Origin: Thiohalorhabdus sp. Cl-TMA
GTDB taxonomy: Bacteria; Pseudomonadota; Gammaproteobacteria; Thiohalorhabdales; Thiohalorhabdaceae
Direction: 5' to 3'
Length of the DNA stretch: 64,000 bases
Assembly: GCF_041821045.1 (NCBI RefSeq)
Contig: NZ_JBGUAW010000008.1
Location: 212,092 to 276,091, forward strand
A program made the translations under genes and the position numbers. This document shows, in pieces, positions 25,827 to 34,610 of the stretch. How positions within the stretch are numbered: position 1 is the first letter of the stretch; each line of letters begins with the position of its first letter. A model generated the notes under the pieces. The model worked only from the letters and a program-made list of their open reading frames with translations, was not told the origin of the DNA and ran no database searches.

Positions 25827-26594
25827 ATGTCGGTTCACATAAAGAGCCCTGAAGAAATAGAGAAGATGCGCGTTTCCGGCCGTCTCGCCGGCGAGGTTCT
25901 GCGGATGATCGCCCCGTATGTAAAGCCGGGCGTCACCACCGGCGAGCTGGACCGCATCTGCCACGATTACATCGTCAACGAGCAGGGCGCTTACCCTTCG
26001 CCGCTGGACTACCACGGCTTCCCGAAATCCGTCTGCACCTCCGTCAACCACCAGGTCTGCCATGGCATTCCCGGGGACCGGGAGCTGCGTGACGGGGACA
26101 TCCTCAACATCGATATCACCGTCAACAAGGACGGCTGGCACGGCGACACCAGCAAGATGTTCTACGTGGGAGCGCCCAGCAAGAAAGCGCGGAAGGTCTC
26201 GGAGGTGGCCCACGAGGCCATGGTCCGGGGCATCGAGCAGGTGCGTCCCGGCACCACGCTGGGAGACATCGGCCACGCCATCCAGACCTACGCCGAATCC
26301 CAGCACTGTAGCGTGGTCCGGGAATACTGCGGCCACGGCATCGGCCAGGGCTTCCACGAGGATCCGCAGGTAATGCACTATGGACGCCCCGGGGAAGGGC
26401 TGAGCCTGGAGCCGGGGATGGTCTTCACCATCGAGCCCATGATCAATTTCGGCAAGCGCCACGTGAAGCTCCTCAAGGACGGCTGGACCGTGGTCACCAA
26501 GGACCACTCGCCCTCCGCCCAGTGGGAGCACACCCTGGTCGTCACCGAGGACGGCTACGAGGTGCTTACCCAGCTATCGGGCGACCCCCTCTAG
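25827..26594 (+). CDS. map: methionine aminopeptidase type I
   Basis: Removes the initiator methionine from nascent proteins. The 255-residue pita-bread-fold enzyme shows the metal ligands in order: D in ILNIDITV, D in WHGDTSKMF, H in GHGIGQGFHEDP, E in VFTIEPMI and E in SAQWEHTLVV. The conserved H in NHQVCHGIPGD is also present. In most Gammaproteobacteria map and glnD flank rpsB-tsf, as here, although sfsA is inserted. Confidence 0.98.
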   Translation: MSVHIKSPEEIEKMRVSGRLAGEVLRMIAPYVKPGVTTGELDRICHDYIVNEQGAYPSPLDYHGFPKSVCTSVNHQVCHGIPGDRELRDGDILNIDITVNKDGWHGDTSKMFYVGAPSKKARKVSEVAHEAMVRGIEQVRPGTTLGDIGHAIQTYAESQHCSVVREYCGHGIGQGFHEDPQVMHYGRPGEGLSLEPGMVFTIEPMINFGKRHVKLLKDGWTVVTKDHSPSAQWEHTLVVTEDGYEVLTQLSGDPL

Positions 26595-26627
26595 CAGCGC
26601 AGGAGGACGCCCCAGGGGAGAACGTCC

Positions 26628-29363
26628 ATGCTTCCCGGCCCCCAGCCACCCTACCGGCTGCCCCATCGCGAGCGGATATTCGCCGAGCGCGACTTCCCCA
26701 AGCTGGTGGCCGGACTGCAGCGTCTGCACCCGCCCCCCAGCGGCTGGACCGGCACGGTCAAGGCCTCCTTCCTGGAGCTCTTCCGGGACGCCTATGAGGA
26801 CGGCCGGGGCTTCCTCCGACAGCGCTTCGAGGAAGGCGCCACCGGCCGGGAGATCGTCCGCGGCCACGCCTATCTGACCGACCGTCTCCTCCAGCAGCTT
26901 TGGCGCCTGATGCCGGACTACCTGGAGGACGCGAGGCGGGCGGCGCCGCTGTGCATCCTGGCGGTGGGCGGATACGGCCGGGCGGAGCTGCACCCGCACT
27001 CCGATATCGACCTGCTGATCCTGCACGACGACACGGCCGTAACAGCCGCCGCCTTCGCGGAGCCCTTCCTTCATTTCCTCTGGGACATGGGCCTGCCCGT
27101 CAGCCACGCCCTGCGCACCCCGGCGGAGTGCGTGAGCGACGCGGAAACCGACGTCACCATCCGTACCACCATGCTGGAGGCGCGACTCCTGGCCGGGGAC
27201 CGCGACCTCTTCGACCGTTTCCGGCGCGACTTCCGGAAGCGGGGAAGGGGCGATCCGGCGGCTTTCATCGCCGACAAGCAGGAGGAGCAGCGGCAGCGCC
27301 ATCAGCGCTACGGCGGGCCGGTCTACAACCTGGAGCCCAACGTCAAGGAGAGCTGGGGCGGTCTGCGCGATCTGCACCTGCTGTTCTGGGTGGCCCGGCA
27401 CCTCTACGACGCCGCCACCCTGCGCGACCTGGTGAAGCAGGGCGTCCTGTCCGCGGCCGAGCTCCGCTCCCTGTCCCGCGCCCAGGAATTCCTGTGGCGG
27501 GTGCGCAACGGACTGCACTATCTCACCGAGCGCAACGAGAACCGCCTGCAGTTCGACCATCAGCGCACCCTGGCCGCCCGCTTCGGCTACCGGGATACCG
27601 CCGCCACCCTGGCGGTGGAGAAGTTCATGAAGCGCTACTACCGGACGCTTCGACAGGTGGTGGCGCTCACCAATATCGGCCTTCAGACCCTGCAGCAGAC
27701 CGGGCCGGCCCCGGCCACCCGCCCCGCGGGGCCGGGCATGCGCTATCGGGGCGAGTACCTGGAGGCCACCGACCCTCTGCGTTTCCAGACGGATCCCGCC
27801 CACATCCTGACCTTCTTCACCAACCTCCAGCAGCTGGACCAGATGCCGCCCCTGGAGGCCGGCACCCTGCGCGCCCTCTGGTCCGGCTCGCGCAGGGTGG
27901 ACAGCACGGTGCGAAGCGACGAGCGCGTGCAGGAGGGGATCATCCGGCTGCTGAGCGTTCCCGGCCGGGTGGCCGGGGTGCTGCGGCGCATGAACACCTA
28001 CGGCCTGCTGGGCCGTTTTATCCCGGAGTTCGGCCGTATCGTCGGCCAGACCCAGCACAACCTCTACCACATCTATCCCGTTGACGAGCACACCCTGCGC
28101 GCCATGGAGATGGCGGACTATTTCTACCGCGAGGATCCCTCCGTGCTTGGGGAGTCTTCCCTGGCCTGCCGGCTGGCCCGGACCATCCGCCACCCGGAGA
28201 TCCTCTACCTTGGCCTGCTTTGTCATGACATCGCCAAGGGCCAGGGCGGCGACCACTCCCTGCTGGGTACCCGGGTGGCCCGCCGTATGGGCCGCCGCCT
28301 GGGATTGGACCCCGAGGACGCCGAAACGGCGGCCTGGCTGGTGCAGTACCACCTCTACCTGTCCCAGACCAGTCAGAAGCGCGACATCCACGATCCCGAG
28401 GTGATCGCCGAGGTGGCCTACCGGGTCCGCACCCAGGAGCGTCTGGACCTCCTGTTCCTGCTGACCGAGGCGGACATGCGGGCCACCGGCCCCAAGGTCT
28501 GGAACACCTGGAAGGCCCAGCTGCTCACGGACCTCTACTTCAATGTCCGCCAGGCGCTGCGTACCGGGGTTCCCGCCGACACCCGGGCACGCGCCCGGCG
28601 AATCCGGCACCGGATAATCGAAACGCTGAGCGCGGAGGGATTCGGGCGGGAGGAGGTGCGCGCGCACCTGAAACGGACCGGTCAGGACTACCTGCTGCAT
28701 TACCATCCGGAGGAGCTGGCCCAGCACACGCGCATCCTCCTGAACGGCTCCGGACCCACCATCGTGGAAGTGGCCCCGCACAGCCGGGCGGGGGGCACGG
28801 AGATACTGCTCTACACGCCGGACCGGGCAGGCCTGTTCACGCTGGCTACCGGCACCCTGGCGGGTTTGGGACTGAACATCATGGAGGCCAAAGTCCACAC
28901 CACGCGCGATCACTGGGCGCTGGACACCTTCATCGTCCTCGACCAGGAGGACCGCCCGGTCGCCGACCCGCGGGACCGTGAAAGGATCCGCGGGCACCTG
29001 TACACCGCGCTGACCCAGCCCGCCCATCTGCCGCCGGCACCGAGCCGCCAGGGGTACAGGGAGCGCGCCCAGCGCCACTTCCACACCCCGGTTCGGGTAC
29101 AGTTCTATCGGGGAAGCACTCCCGAGGAAACTGTCGCCGAGGTGATCGCACCCGATGCCCCGGGGGTTCTCTACCGCATCGCCCGCATATTCTCGGAGTT
29201 CGGCTGCCAGATCCACGCCGCCAAGGTGGCCACCTTCGGGGAGCGCACCGAGGACACCTTCGAGCTTTCCCACCAGGGCCCGCCGGAAGACAGGGATGCG
29301 CGCCGTCGGGCCCTGGCCGAGGCCATCCGGCGAGAATTCGAGCCGGAAACGGCCCCCTCCTGA
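26628..29363 (+). CDS. glnD: [protein-PII] uridylyltransferase / uridylyl-removing enzyme
   Basis: Glutamine sensor that uridylylates PII when nitrogen is short and removes UMP when it is plentiful. The 911-residue protein has the nucleotidyltransferase motif GGYGRAELHPHSDID (residues 114-128), the HD domain for UMP removal (LLCHDIAKGQGGDHS, about 530), and two C-terminal ACT domains starting near 724 and 837. The ATG follows GGGGAG by seven bases. It acts upstream of NtrB/NtrC, encoded 8 kb away in this window. Confidence 0.98.
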   Translation: MLPGPQPPYRLPHRERIFAERDFPKLVAGLQRLHPPPSGWTGTVKASFLELFRDAYEDGRGFLRQRFEEGATGREIVRGHAYLTDRLLQQLWRLMPDYLEDARRAAPLCILAVGGYGRAELHPHSDIDLLILHDDTAVTAAAFAEPFLHFLWDMGLPVSHALRTPAECVSDAETDVTIRTTMLEARLLAGDRDLFDRFRRDFRKRGRGDPAAFIADKQEEQRQRHQRYGGPVYNLEPNVKESWGGLRDLHLLFWVARHLYDAATLRDLVKQGVLSAAELRSLSRAQEFLWRVRNGLHYLTERNENRLQFDHQRTLAARFGYRDTAATLAVEKFMKRYYRTLRQVVALTNIGLQTLQQTGPAPATRPAGPGMRYRGEYLEATDPLRFQTDPAHILTFFTNLQQLDQMPPLEAGTLRALWSGSRRVDSTVRSDERVQEGIIRLLSVPGRVAGVLRRMNTYGLLGRFIPEFGRIVGQTQHNLYHIYPVDEHTLRAMEMADYFYREDPSVLGESSLACRLARTIRHPEILYLGLLCHDIAKGQGGDHSLLGTRVARRMGRRLGLDPEDAETAAWLVQYHLYLSQTSQKRDIHDPEVIAEVAYRVRTQERLDLLFLLTEADMRATGPKVWNTWKAQLLTDLYFNVRQALRTGVPADTRARARRIRHRIIETLSAEGFGREEVRAHLKRTGQDYLLHYHPEELAQHTRILLNGSGPTIVEVAPHSRAGGTEILLYTPDRAGLFTLATGTLAGLGLNIMEAKVHTTRDHWALDTFIVLDQEDRPVADPRDRERIRGHLYTALTQPAHLPPAPSRQGYRERAQRHFHTPVRVQFYRGSTPEETVAEVIAPDAPGVLYRIARIFSEFGCQIHAAKVATFGERTEDTFELSHQGPPEDRDARRRALAEAIRREFEPETAPS

Positions 29364-29379
29364 AGGGCCGGCACCCCGC

Positions 29380-30003
29380 CTAGCCGCCGAAAGGTCCGGG
29401 ATCCCCCGCGCCGTAGCGGAGGATTTCCGGATCCTCCGGGGTCAGATCCACCACCGTGGACGGATTGGGCGGCACGGGCCCCGCATCGAGCAGCAGGTCG
29501 ATGCTGTCGCCGCATTCCTCGCCGATGCTCGCCGCGTCCTCGAAGGCCCATTCGTCCCCCGCTAGGCGTGCGGTGGTGGTCACCAGGGGTGTCCCCAGGG
29601 CCTGGACCAGGGCCTGGACCACCGGGTCGGCGGAGATCCGGATGCCGATGGTCCGGCGATTCTTCTGCTGGAGCTGGCGGGGAACCTCGGCGGTGGCCTC
29701 GAATACGAAGGTGTAGGGACCCGGGACCACCCGCTTGATCTGCCGGAAAATCGGGGTGTCCATGCGGGCATAGGTTCCCAGGCAGGACTCGTCTCCGCAA
29801 AGCAGGGTCCAGGTATGGCCGGCGTTCAGCCCCCGGATCCGCTGGATGCGCTTCAGGGCCTGGGCGGCCCCCGGTGCGCAGCCGAAGGCATAACCGGTAT
29901 CCGTGGGGAAAGCGATAACCGCTTCCCGATCCCGGAGGGCGTCGGCCACCTGCTCCATGGTGCGTGGATGAACCGACTCGGGACGGATCTCGATGGTTCG
30001 CAT
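29380..30003 (-). CDS. YciO-type Sua5/YrdC/YwlC family protein
   Basis: The 207-residue protein has the YrdC-fold start AVIAFPTDTGYAFGC and the RIQRIRGLNAGHTWTLLC segment. The latter is closer to E. coli YciO than to the threonylcarbamoyl-AMP synthase TsaC. YciO proteins are related to the t6A enzyme, but their own role is less clear. The stop faces the glnD stop with only 16 bases between, and it is divergent from fdxA. Confidence 0.88.
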   Translation of the reverse strand: MRTIEIRPESVHPRTMEQVADALRDREAVIAFPTDTGYAFGCAPGAAQALKRIQRIRGLNAGHTWTLLCGDESCLGTYARMDTPIFRQIKRVVPGPYTFVFEATAEVPRQLQQKNRRTIGIRISADPVVQALVQALGTPLVTTTARLAGDEWAFEDAASIGEECGDSIDLLLDAGPVPPNPSTVVDLTPEDPEILRYGAGDPGPFGG

Positions 30004-30188
30004 GACAGGACCTCATGTGCGGCTGGCACTTACTCCCCAGAATTTGGTCCAATCGGGGAGCGTGTGCAAGTCCGGGCAGGTTGACACCCGGCCCCGACTG
30101 TCGCAACTTTTTAAGGCTTTACGAAACGGGTCCTCGATTCCGCACGTTACAATATCCCCTTTAGCCCTGGAACAAGGAGAGCGAAGGC

Positions 30189-30512
30189 ATGGCATTTGTC
30201 GTGGCCGAGCCCTGCATCAAGTGCAAATACACCGACTGCGTGGAGGTCTGCCCGGTCGATTGCTTCCACGAAGGCCCGAACTTCCTGGTCATCGACCCCG
30301 ACGAGTGCATCGATTGCACCCTCTGCGAGCCCGAGTGCCCGGTGACGGCCATTTTCCGGGAAGAAGAGCTACCCGATAAATGGGAGCACTATACGGAGCT
30401 GAACGCGGAGCTCTCCCAGGACTGGCCGGTCATCACCGAGCAGAAGGACCCGCCGCCGGACGCCGACGAATGGGCCGACGTGGAAGAGAAGTACGACCAG
30501 CTCGAGCGCTGA
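30189..30512 (+). CDS. fdxA: 7Fe ferredoxin FdxA
   Basis: Small cytosolic electron carrier, 107 residues. Cys 9, 17 and 50 fit a 3Fe-4S cluster and Cys 21, 40, 43 and 46 a 4Fe-4S cluster; C12 and C25 are extra. The acidic C-terminal tail ([20 protein letters not shown]) is typical of this family. An AAGGAGA site lies eight bases before the ATG. A strong terminator follows, so it is probably monocistronic. Confidence 0.95.
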   Translation: MAFVVAEPCIKCKYTDCVEVCPVDCFHEGPNFLVIDPDECIDCTLCEPECPVTAIFREEELPDKWEHYTELNAELSQDWPVITEQKDPPPDADEWADVEEKYDQLER

Positions 30513-30667
30513 GTAGCCGCTTCCCACCGCGTATCGAACCAGCCCCCTTCTACCTGCAGCCCTTCTTCCGCGAATCCGGCATCCGGGCGCCCGCAGCACG
30601 GCGGATCGCGTCTCGGACGTGGAACGGCTTGAAGGCTGACCGCGGAAGCCGCGAGTCACAACGGGCA

Positions 30668-30698
30668 GGGCCGGCAGCCCAGGCTGCCGGCCCTTTTT
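30668..30698 (+). terminator. intrinsic terminator of fdxA
   Basis: GGGCCGGCAGC and GCTGCCGGCCC form a perfect 11-bp stem with a CCAG loop, followed by TTTTT at 30694-30698. Confidence 0.9.
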
Positions 30699-30722
30699 GC
30701 GCGGCAACCCAGCGGTGCCCGC

Positions 30723-31217
30723 TCACTCCGCCTTGATGTAGGCGAATCCCTTCTGCTGGAGCTTCGCCACCTCCACCACGCCCGACTCAACGAAGGTGAC
30801 CCCCTCATAGAAGGCGTCTTTGGAGATGCCCAGCTGTTCCCGGGTAATGTCGCAGATGGCGACCTGCACGTCGTAGGTGCTCATCAGCGATTTCACCCGC
30901 CCCCGGAGATCCTCCCGGCGCTCCCGCAGCGCCTTTCCAGCCTCGAAGGGGGTATTCTCGAGGGGCTTGTCGGTGAAGTAGCGCACCCCGAAGGAATTGG
31001 CCACGATGCGCACGTCGTAATCGATGAGCTGGTTCCGGTAATGGTGCACCATGTTGTAGACGCTGGTGAGCTGCCCCGAAAAACGGCGAACGCCCGGGTA
31101 ATCCACATGGAAGACCACCTTGGGCTTCGGGCCGTCCATTCCCATCTGGGCCCCGGCCGACGCGCTGAGCACGAGCCCCATCAGCAGCCCCGTCACGGCC
31201 AGAACGATCTTTTTCAT
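30723..31217 (-). CDS. secreted DsrE/DsrF-like family protein
   Basis: The 164-residue product has a signal peptide (MKKIVLAVTGLLMGLVLSASAGA) and a DsrE-like fold. KVVFHVDY opens the first strand, a YDVRIVANSFGVRYF stretch follows, and the final strand is VTFVESGVVEVAKLQQKGFAYIK. Cytosolic DsrE proteins handle protein-bound sulfur; secreted members occur in sulfur oxidisers but are poorly characterised. Only C123-like DVQVAICDIT contains a cysteine, so a DsrE-type persulfide role is possible but unproven. Divergent from pfk; an AGGGGAGC site precedes the ATG. Confidence 0.72.
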   Translation of the reverse strand: MKKIVLAVTGLLMGLVLSASAGAQMGMDGPKPKVVFHVDYPGVRRFSGQLTSVYNMVHHYRNQLIDYDVRIVANSFGVRYFTDKPLENTPFEAGKALRERREDLRGRVKSLMSTYDVQVAICDITREQLGISKDAFYEGVTFVESGVVEVAKLQQKGFAYIKAE

Positions 31218-31257
31218 GGAAGCTCCCCTTGGGCCTGGGCGGTGTCATCGTCCCACA

Positions 31258-31286
31258 TTGGCAAAGCCGGCCGGCTTCTACAATAT
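31258..31286 (+). promoter_or_regulatory. putative pfk promoter with palindromic spacer
   Basis: TTGGCA at 31258-31263 is followed at 17 bp by CAATAT, or at 15 bp by TACAAT. The spacer contains the perfect 14-bp palindrome AAGCCGGCCGGCTT (31264-31277), which could be an operator. Confidence 0.5.
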
Positions 31287-31372
31287 TGTGGAATATGGGC
31301 GGATTTCCCGCCCGCTTCCGCCGCGCGCCGGCCGCCCTTCATTCAAGCACCGGAAGGCTCGGGAGAGAAAAC

Positions 31373-32446
31373 ATGCGTCTCGGCATTCTCACGGGCGGGG
31401 GGGACGCCCCCGGCCTAAACGCCGTCATCCGCGCGGTCGTCCGGGCCGCCATGCGTACTTACGGCTGGCCCGCGGTTCTCGGCATTCCCGAGGGATTCAA
31501 GGGCCTCGTGGAACGGATCGATCCCATCGAGCTTACCCCCTATACCACGCGCGGACTAATCAACGAGGGAGGCACCATCCTCCACACCACCAACCGCGCC
31601 AATCCCTTCCAGTATCCGGTAGGCGACGACCAGTACGCGGACTGTTCGGACACGGCGGTGGCGCGCATAGCAGAGCTGGGAATAGACGCCCTGGTGGTGC
31701 TCGGCGGTGACGGCTCCCTGAGCATCGCGCACCGCCTGGCGGAGAAGGGGGTGACGGTGATCGGCACCCCCAAAACCATCGACAACGACATCCCGGGCAC
31801 CGAGCTGTGCTTCGGCCACATGACGGCCGTGAGCACGGCCACCGACGCGCTCGACCGCCTGCACACCACCGCGGAGAGCCACCACCGCATCATGGTGGTT
31901 GAGCTCATGGGCCGCTATGCGGGCTGGATCACCCTGCGGGCCGGAATCGCCGGCGCGGCGGACGCCATCCTGATACCCGAGCTGCCTTTCGACGCGGATT
32001 CCCTGTGCGAACAGGTCAAGGAGCGCGCCCGGGAAGGCGCCACCTTCAGCATCATCGCCGTTGCGGAGGGGGCCAAGCCCAAGGGAGGGGACGTTTCGGT
32101 GCTCCAGGAAGGCTCCGGGGTCTATCAGCCCCAGCTCGGCGGCATCGGCACACAGGTGGCCGAGAAGCTGCGCGGGGTCACCCGGCTGGAAACCCGGGTC
32201 ACGGTCCTGGGCCATGTCCAGCGCGGCGGTAGCCCGGTGGCCCAGGACCGGCTGCTGGCCACCCAATACGGGGTGTCCGCCGTCGATGCGCTGGCGCGGG
32301 GCGAGCACAGCTGTATGGTCGCCTACAACCGGGAGCGGATCGGTACCGTTCCCCTGGAACAGGTGGCCGGCGGATTCCGCCCTGTCCCACTGGACCATCC
32401 GCTCCTGGAAGCTGCCCGGCAGGTGGGCACCCTGATGGCCGAATAG
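31373..32446 (+). CDS. pfkA: 6-phosphofructokinase, group III, ATP-type signature
   Basis: Phosphorylates fructose 6-phosphate to fructose 1,6-bisphosphate. The 357-residue protein has LTGGGDAPGLNAVI at the N-terminus, GGDGS at 111-115, PKTIDNDIPGT at 133-143, and MGRYAGWITL. G114 corresponds to E. coli G104, which is Asp in PPi-dependent enzymes; K134 corresponds to E. coli G124. This Gly/Lys pair is the one seen in group III ATP enzymes such as that of Streptomyces, so ATP use is predicted. The ATG at 31373 follows GGGAGAG; longer readings lack similarity. It is next to phosphoribulokinase, whose product pathway it opposes. Confidence 0.9.
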   Translation: MRLGILTGGGDAPGLNAVIRAVVRAAMRTYGWPAVLGIPEGFKGLVERIDPIELTPYTTRGLINEGGTILHTTNRANPFQYPVGDDQYADCSDTAVARIAELGIDALVVLGGDGSLSIAHRLAEKGVTVIGTPKTIDNDIPGTELCFGHMTAVSTATDALDRLHTTAESHHRIMVVELMGRYAGWITLRAGIAGAADAILIPELPFDADSLCEQVKERAREGATFSIIAVAEGAKPKGGDVSVLQEGSGVYQPQLGGIGTQVAEKLRGVTRLETRVTVLGHVQRGGSPVAQDRLLATQYGVSAVDALARGEHSCMVAYNRERIGTVPLEQVAGGFRPVPLDHPLLEAARQVGTLMAE

Positions 32447-32473
32447 GCCCGGCTATCCAGAGCCGAGCGAGCC

Positions 32474-32482
32474 TGTTATTAT
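32474..32482 (+). promoter_or_regulatory. putative extended -10 promoter for prkB
   Basis: TGTTATTAT is a TGn-extended -10 (TATTAT at 32477-32482), ~150 bases before prkB. No clear -35 is seen. Confidence 0.35.
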
Positions 32483-32502
32483 TCCGCGCTTGCCGAATTC
32501 AA

Positions 32503-32528
32503 GCTCGGCGGCCGTTCGGCCGCCGAGC
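32503..32528. other. perfect hairpin in prkB leader
   Basis: GCTCGGCGGCCG and CGGCCGCCGAGC form a 12-bp perfect stem with a 2-base TT centre. No T-tract follows on the plus strand. It could be a pfk terminator without a U-tract, or a leader element of prkB. Confidence 0.5.
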
Positions 32529-32633
32529 GGGCTCTGTATTGACGCCGAGGCCGCGGGCATCGGGCCGATTCCCGGCGATCCCGGGCGTGAACCATATTCT
32601 TGAAACCCTTCTACGTCAGTCTGGGAGGATGGC

Positions 32634-33518
32634 ATGTCCACAAAGCACCCGATCGTTGCGGTGACGGGCTCCTCCGGTGCCGGTACTACCACCGTCAAGA
32701 ACGCGTTCAACGACATCTTCCGCCGCGAGAACATCACGCCGGCGGTCATAGAAGGCGACAGCTTCCACGCCTACGAGCGCTCCGAGATGAAGGAGAAGAT
32801 GGCGGCCGCCGAGTCCAAGGGCGAGAACTTCAGCCATTTCGGCCCCGAGGCCAACCACTTCGACAAGCTCGAGGAGCTGTTCAAGACCTACGGCGAGACC
32901 GGCTCCGGACAGCGCCGCTTCTACATCCATAGCGATGAAGAGGCCACCGAGCACAACGAGCGTCTGGGTATCGACAAGGCGCCCGGCCAGTTCACCCCCT
33001 GGGAAGACCTGCCCCAGTCCGACCTGCTTTTCTACGAGGGACTCCACGGCGGCGTGGCGAATGCCGAGGCGGGCGTGGACGTCGCCCAGTGGACCGACCT
33101 CCTGGTGGGCGTGGTTCCCGCGGTGAACCTGGAGTGGATCCAGAAGATCAGCCGTGATACCGCGGAACGCGGCTATGACGCCAGCGTGGTGACCCATACC
33201 ATCCTGCGCCGGATGCACGATTACGTGCACTACATCACGCCGCAGTTCTCCCGCACCCATATCAACTTCCAGCGGGTGCCGCTGGTGGACACCTCCAATC
33301 CCTTTATCGCCCGGGACATCCCCACGCCGGACGAGTCCATGGTGGTAATCCACTTCAACGCCTACAAGGATCAGGACTGGCCCTATCTGATGTCCATGAT
33401 CCAGGGCTCGTTCATGTCCCGCCCGAACACGCTCGTGGTGCCCGGCCCCAAGATGGGCTTCGCCATGGAGCTGATCCTGAACCCCATTATCCACGAGCTG
33501 ATGAAAAAGAAGAACTGA
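32634..33518 (+). CDS. prkB: phosphoribulokinase, proteobacterial class
   Basis: Makes ribulose 1,5-bisphosphate from ribulose 5-phosphate and ATP, the dedicated Calvin-cycle kinase. The 294-residue protein has the P-loop GSSGAGTT (12-19), the catalytic-region stretch VIEGDSFHAYER, LFYEGLHGG, and the allosteric/tetramer region RRMHDYVHYITPQFSRTHINFQRVP in two parts. It lacks the redox Cys pair of plant enzymes. GGGAGGATGGC precedes the ATG. Its presence is the main evidence for CO2 fixation; Rubisco is not in the window. Confidence 0.96.
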   Translation: MSTKHPIVAVTGSSGAGTTTVKNAFNDIFRRENITPAVIEGDSFHAYERSEMKEKMAAAESKGENFSHFGPEANHFDKLEELFKTYGETGSGQRRFYIHSDEEATEHNERLGIDKAPGQFTPWEDLPQSDLLFYEGLHGGVANAEAGVDVAQWTDLLVGVVPAVNLEWIQKISRDTAERGYDASVVTHTILRRMHDYVHYITPQFSRTHINFQRVPLVDTSNPFIARDIPTPDESMVVIHFNAYKDQDWPYLMSMIQGSFMSRPNTLVVPGPKMGFAMELILNPIIHELMKKKN

Positions 33519-33536
33519 ATCCGGCCCTATCCGTGG

Positions 33537-33566
33537 AAAGGCCCGGCCGATCGGCCGGGCCTTTTT
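33537..33566. terminator. bidirectional intrinsic terminator
   Basis: A perfect palindrome spans 33538-33563 around the centre CCGATCGG. T-runs follow in both directions: TTTTT on plus, TTT on minus. It ends prkB on plus, and may also stop minus-strand transcription beyond the sulfotransferase gene. Confidence 0.88.
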
Positions 33567-33606
33567 GCTGCGGAGGCAGGCGGAAGGCCCCGCCGCGGCC
33601 CGCCCC

Positions 33607-34287
33607 TTAGGTCTTGTTCTCCCAGGGGAAACCTGCCCGATCCTGGACCACCCCCAGGAACTCGCAAAAGCGGACGTAATCGCGATCCCTCTTCACGTTC
33701 AGGACCAGCAGGTCCGACGGGCGGTGCCGAAAGTAGTCCCTGACCAGGTTGTTGTGGGTACGGTAGAAGTCGAGCAGCACATCCTTATTGAAGAGGTCGG
33801 ACTCCGGCACCTGTTGCAGCATCATGTGCACATGGAACCGGAAGCCCGGATACGGTCCGGGGGCGGCTTTCAAATCCTCCGCATCCGGCGGCACCTTGCC
33901 GTTTCCCCACTTCTGCCCCAGAAACCGGATCAGTGAGTGGTACCACGCCTCCTCGCTATCGCGAACGGTCAGCATGAACTTGCTGCCCGGGAATGCTTGG
34001 TCCAGGGCCACGAAGGTATAGGGCCAGCTGAAAGGCGCATCCTGAAAGAACTGCGCCGTCCGGCACAGCCGTATGATGGGGCGGAAATCCCGATGTGCCC
34101 ACGGGTCGATCAGGGCCTTGCCCTTCATCTCGTCCCCCACCACGTAATCCAGGCGCAGCATCTCCTTTTCCAGCGAGGTGGTCCCGGTCTTGTTCAACCC
34201 CACACAGAACACCTTGGGCTTGTTCATTACCCGACAGAATGCACGTGCGTCGTTCAGTCTTCTCCGGACCCCGGCGATACTCGCCAT
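33607..34287 (-). CDS. sulfotransferase family protein
   Basis: PAPS-dependent sulfotransferase-fold protein, 226 residues. The 5'-phosphosulfate-binding loop is GLNKTGTTSLE (30-40), and the 3'-phosphate-binding segment is FMLTVRDSEEAWYHS. Acceptor unknown; such genes often modify lipids, glycans or peptides. The start at 34287 (MASIAGVRR) has a GGGG-rich upstream, but the internal ATG at 34227 (MNKPKVFCVG) is equally plausible. Isolated from its neighbours by a terminator on one side and a ~320-bp gap on the other. Confidence 0.78.
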   Translation of the reverse strand: MASIAGVRRRLNDARAFCRVMNKPKVFCVGLNKTGTTSLEKEMLRLDYVVGDEMKGKALIDPWAHRDFRPIIRLCRTAQFFQDAPFSWPYTFVALDQAFPGSKFMLTVRDSEEAWYHSLIRFLGQKWGNGKVPPDAEDLKAAPGPYPGFRFHVHMMLQQVPESDLFNKDVLLDFYRTHNNLVRDYFRHRPSDLLVLNVKRDRDYVRFCEFLGVVQDRAGFPWENKT

Positions 34288-34610
34288 GCCCTTGCAACCC
34301 CCAAGGCAGCATAAGCCACTCGCTGGCCGACCCGCCTACAAACAAAACCCTCCCTTCACCCAATACCAGAAAAGCATTGGGTAGCAGGGGTTTTTGCCGG
34401 AAAGAAACCGGACGGCATTGTGCCGGAGAGAAAAGAGAGAAAGCATACCGGCTCCCCTGCGTTTCTTCCGGGAGCGCGAGGAAGCGGAAATGCAGCCGAG
34501 GTGCGCAGCCCCTTAGCCTTCAGAACAACAGAGCCGTTGGGCCCGGAAATCGGAGACCGAACCCTTGCGCGGGGCTCTGGCTGGCGGGGGAGTAGTCGGA
34601 TTCCCGGCCC
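34288..34610. other. intergenic region, 323 bp
   Basis: No coding signal on either strand. A short inverted repeat ACCCAAT / ATTGGGT with an 11-base loop lies near 34359-34383 and is followed on plus by AGCAGGGG and TTTTT; it is not convincing as a terminator. The base composition looks lower in GC than the flanks. Confidence 0.5.

Noticed and set aside
26574..29273. Long minus-strand open frame opposite glnD
   Set aside because: glnD on plus has nucleotidyltransferase, HD and ACT motifs; the opposite frame is low-complexity.
31373..32446. PPi-dependent phosphofructokinase
   Set aside because: The diagnostic Asp of PPi enzymes is Gly here (GGDGS), despite the PKTIDND lysine.
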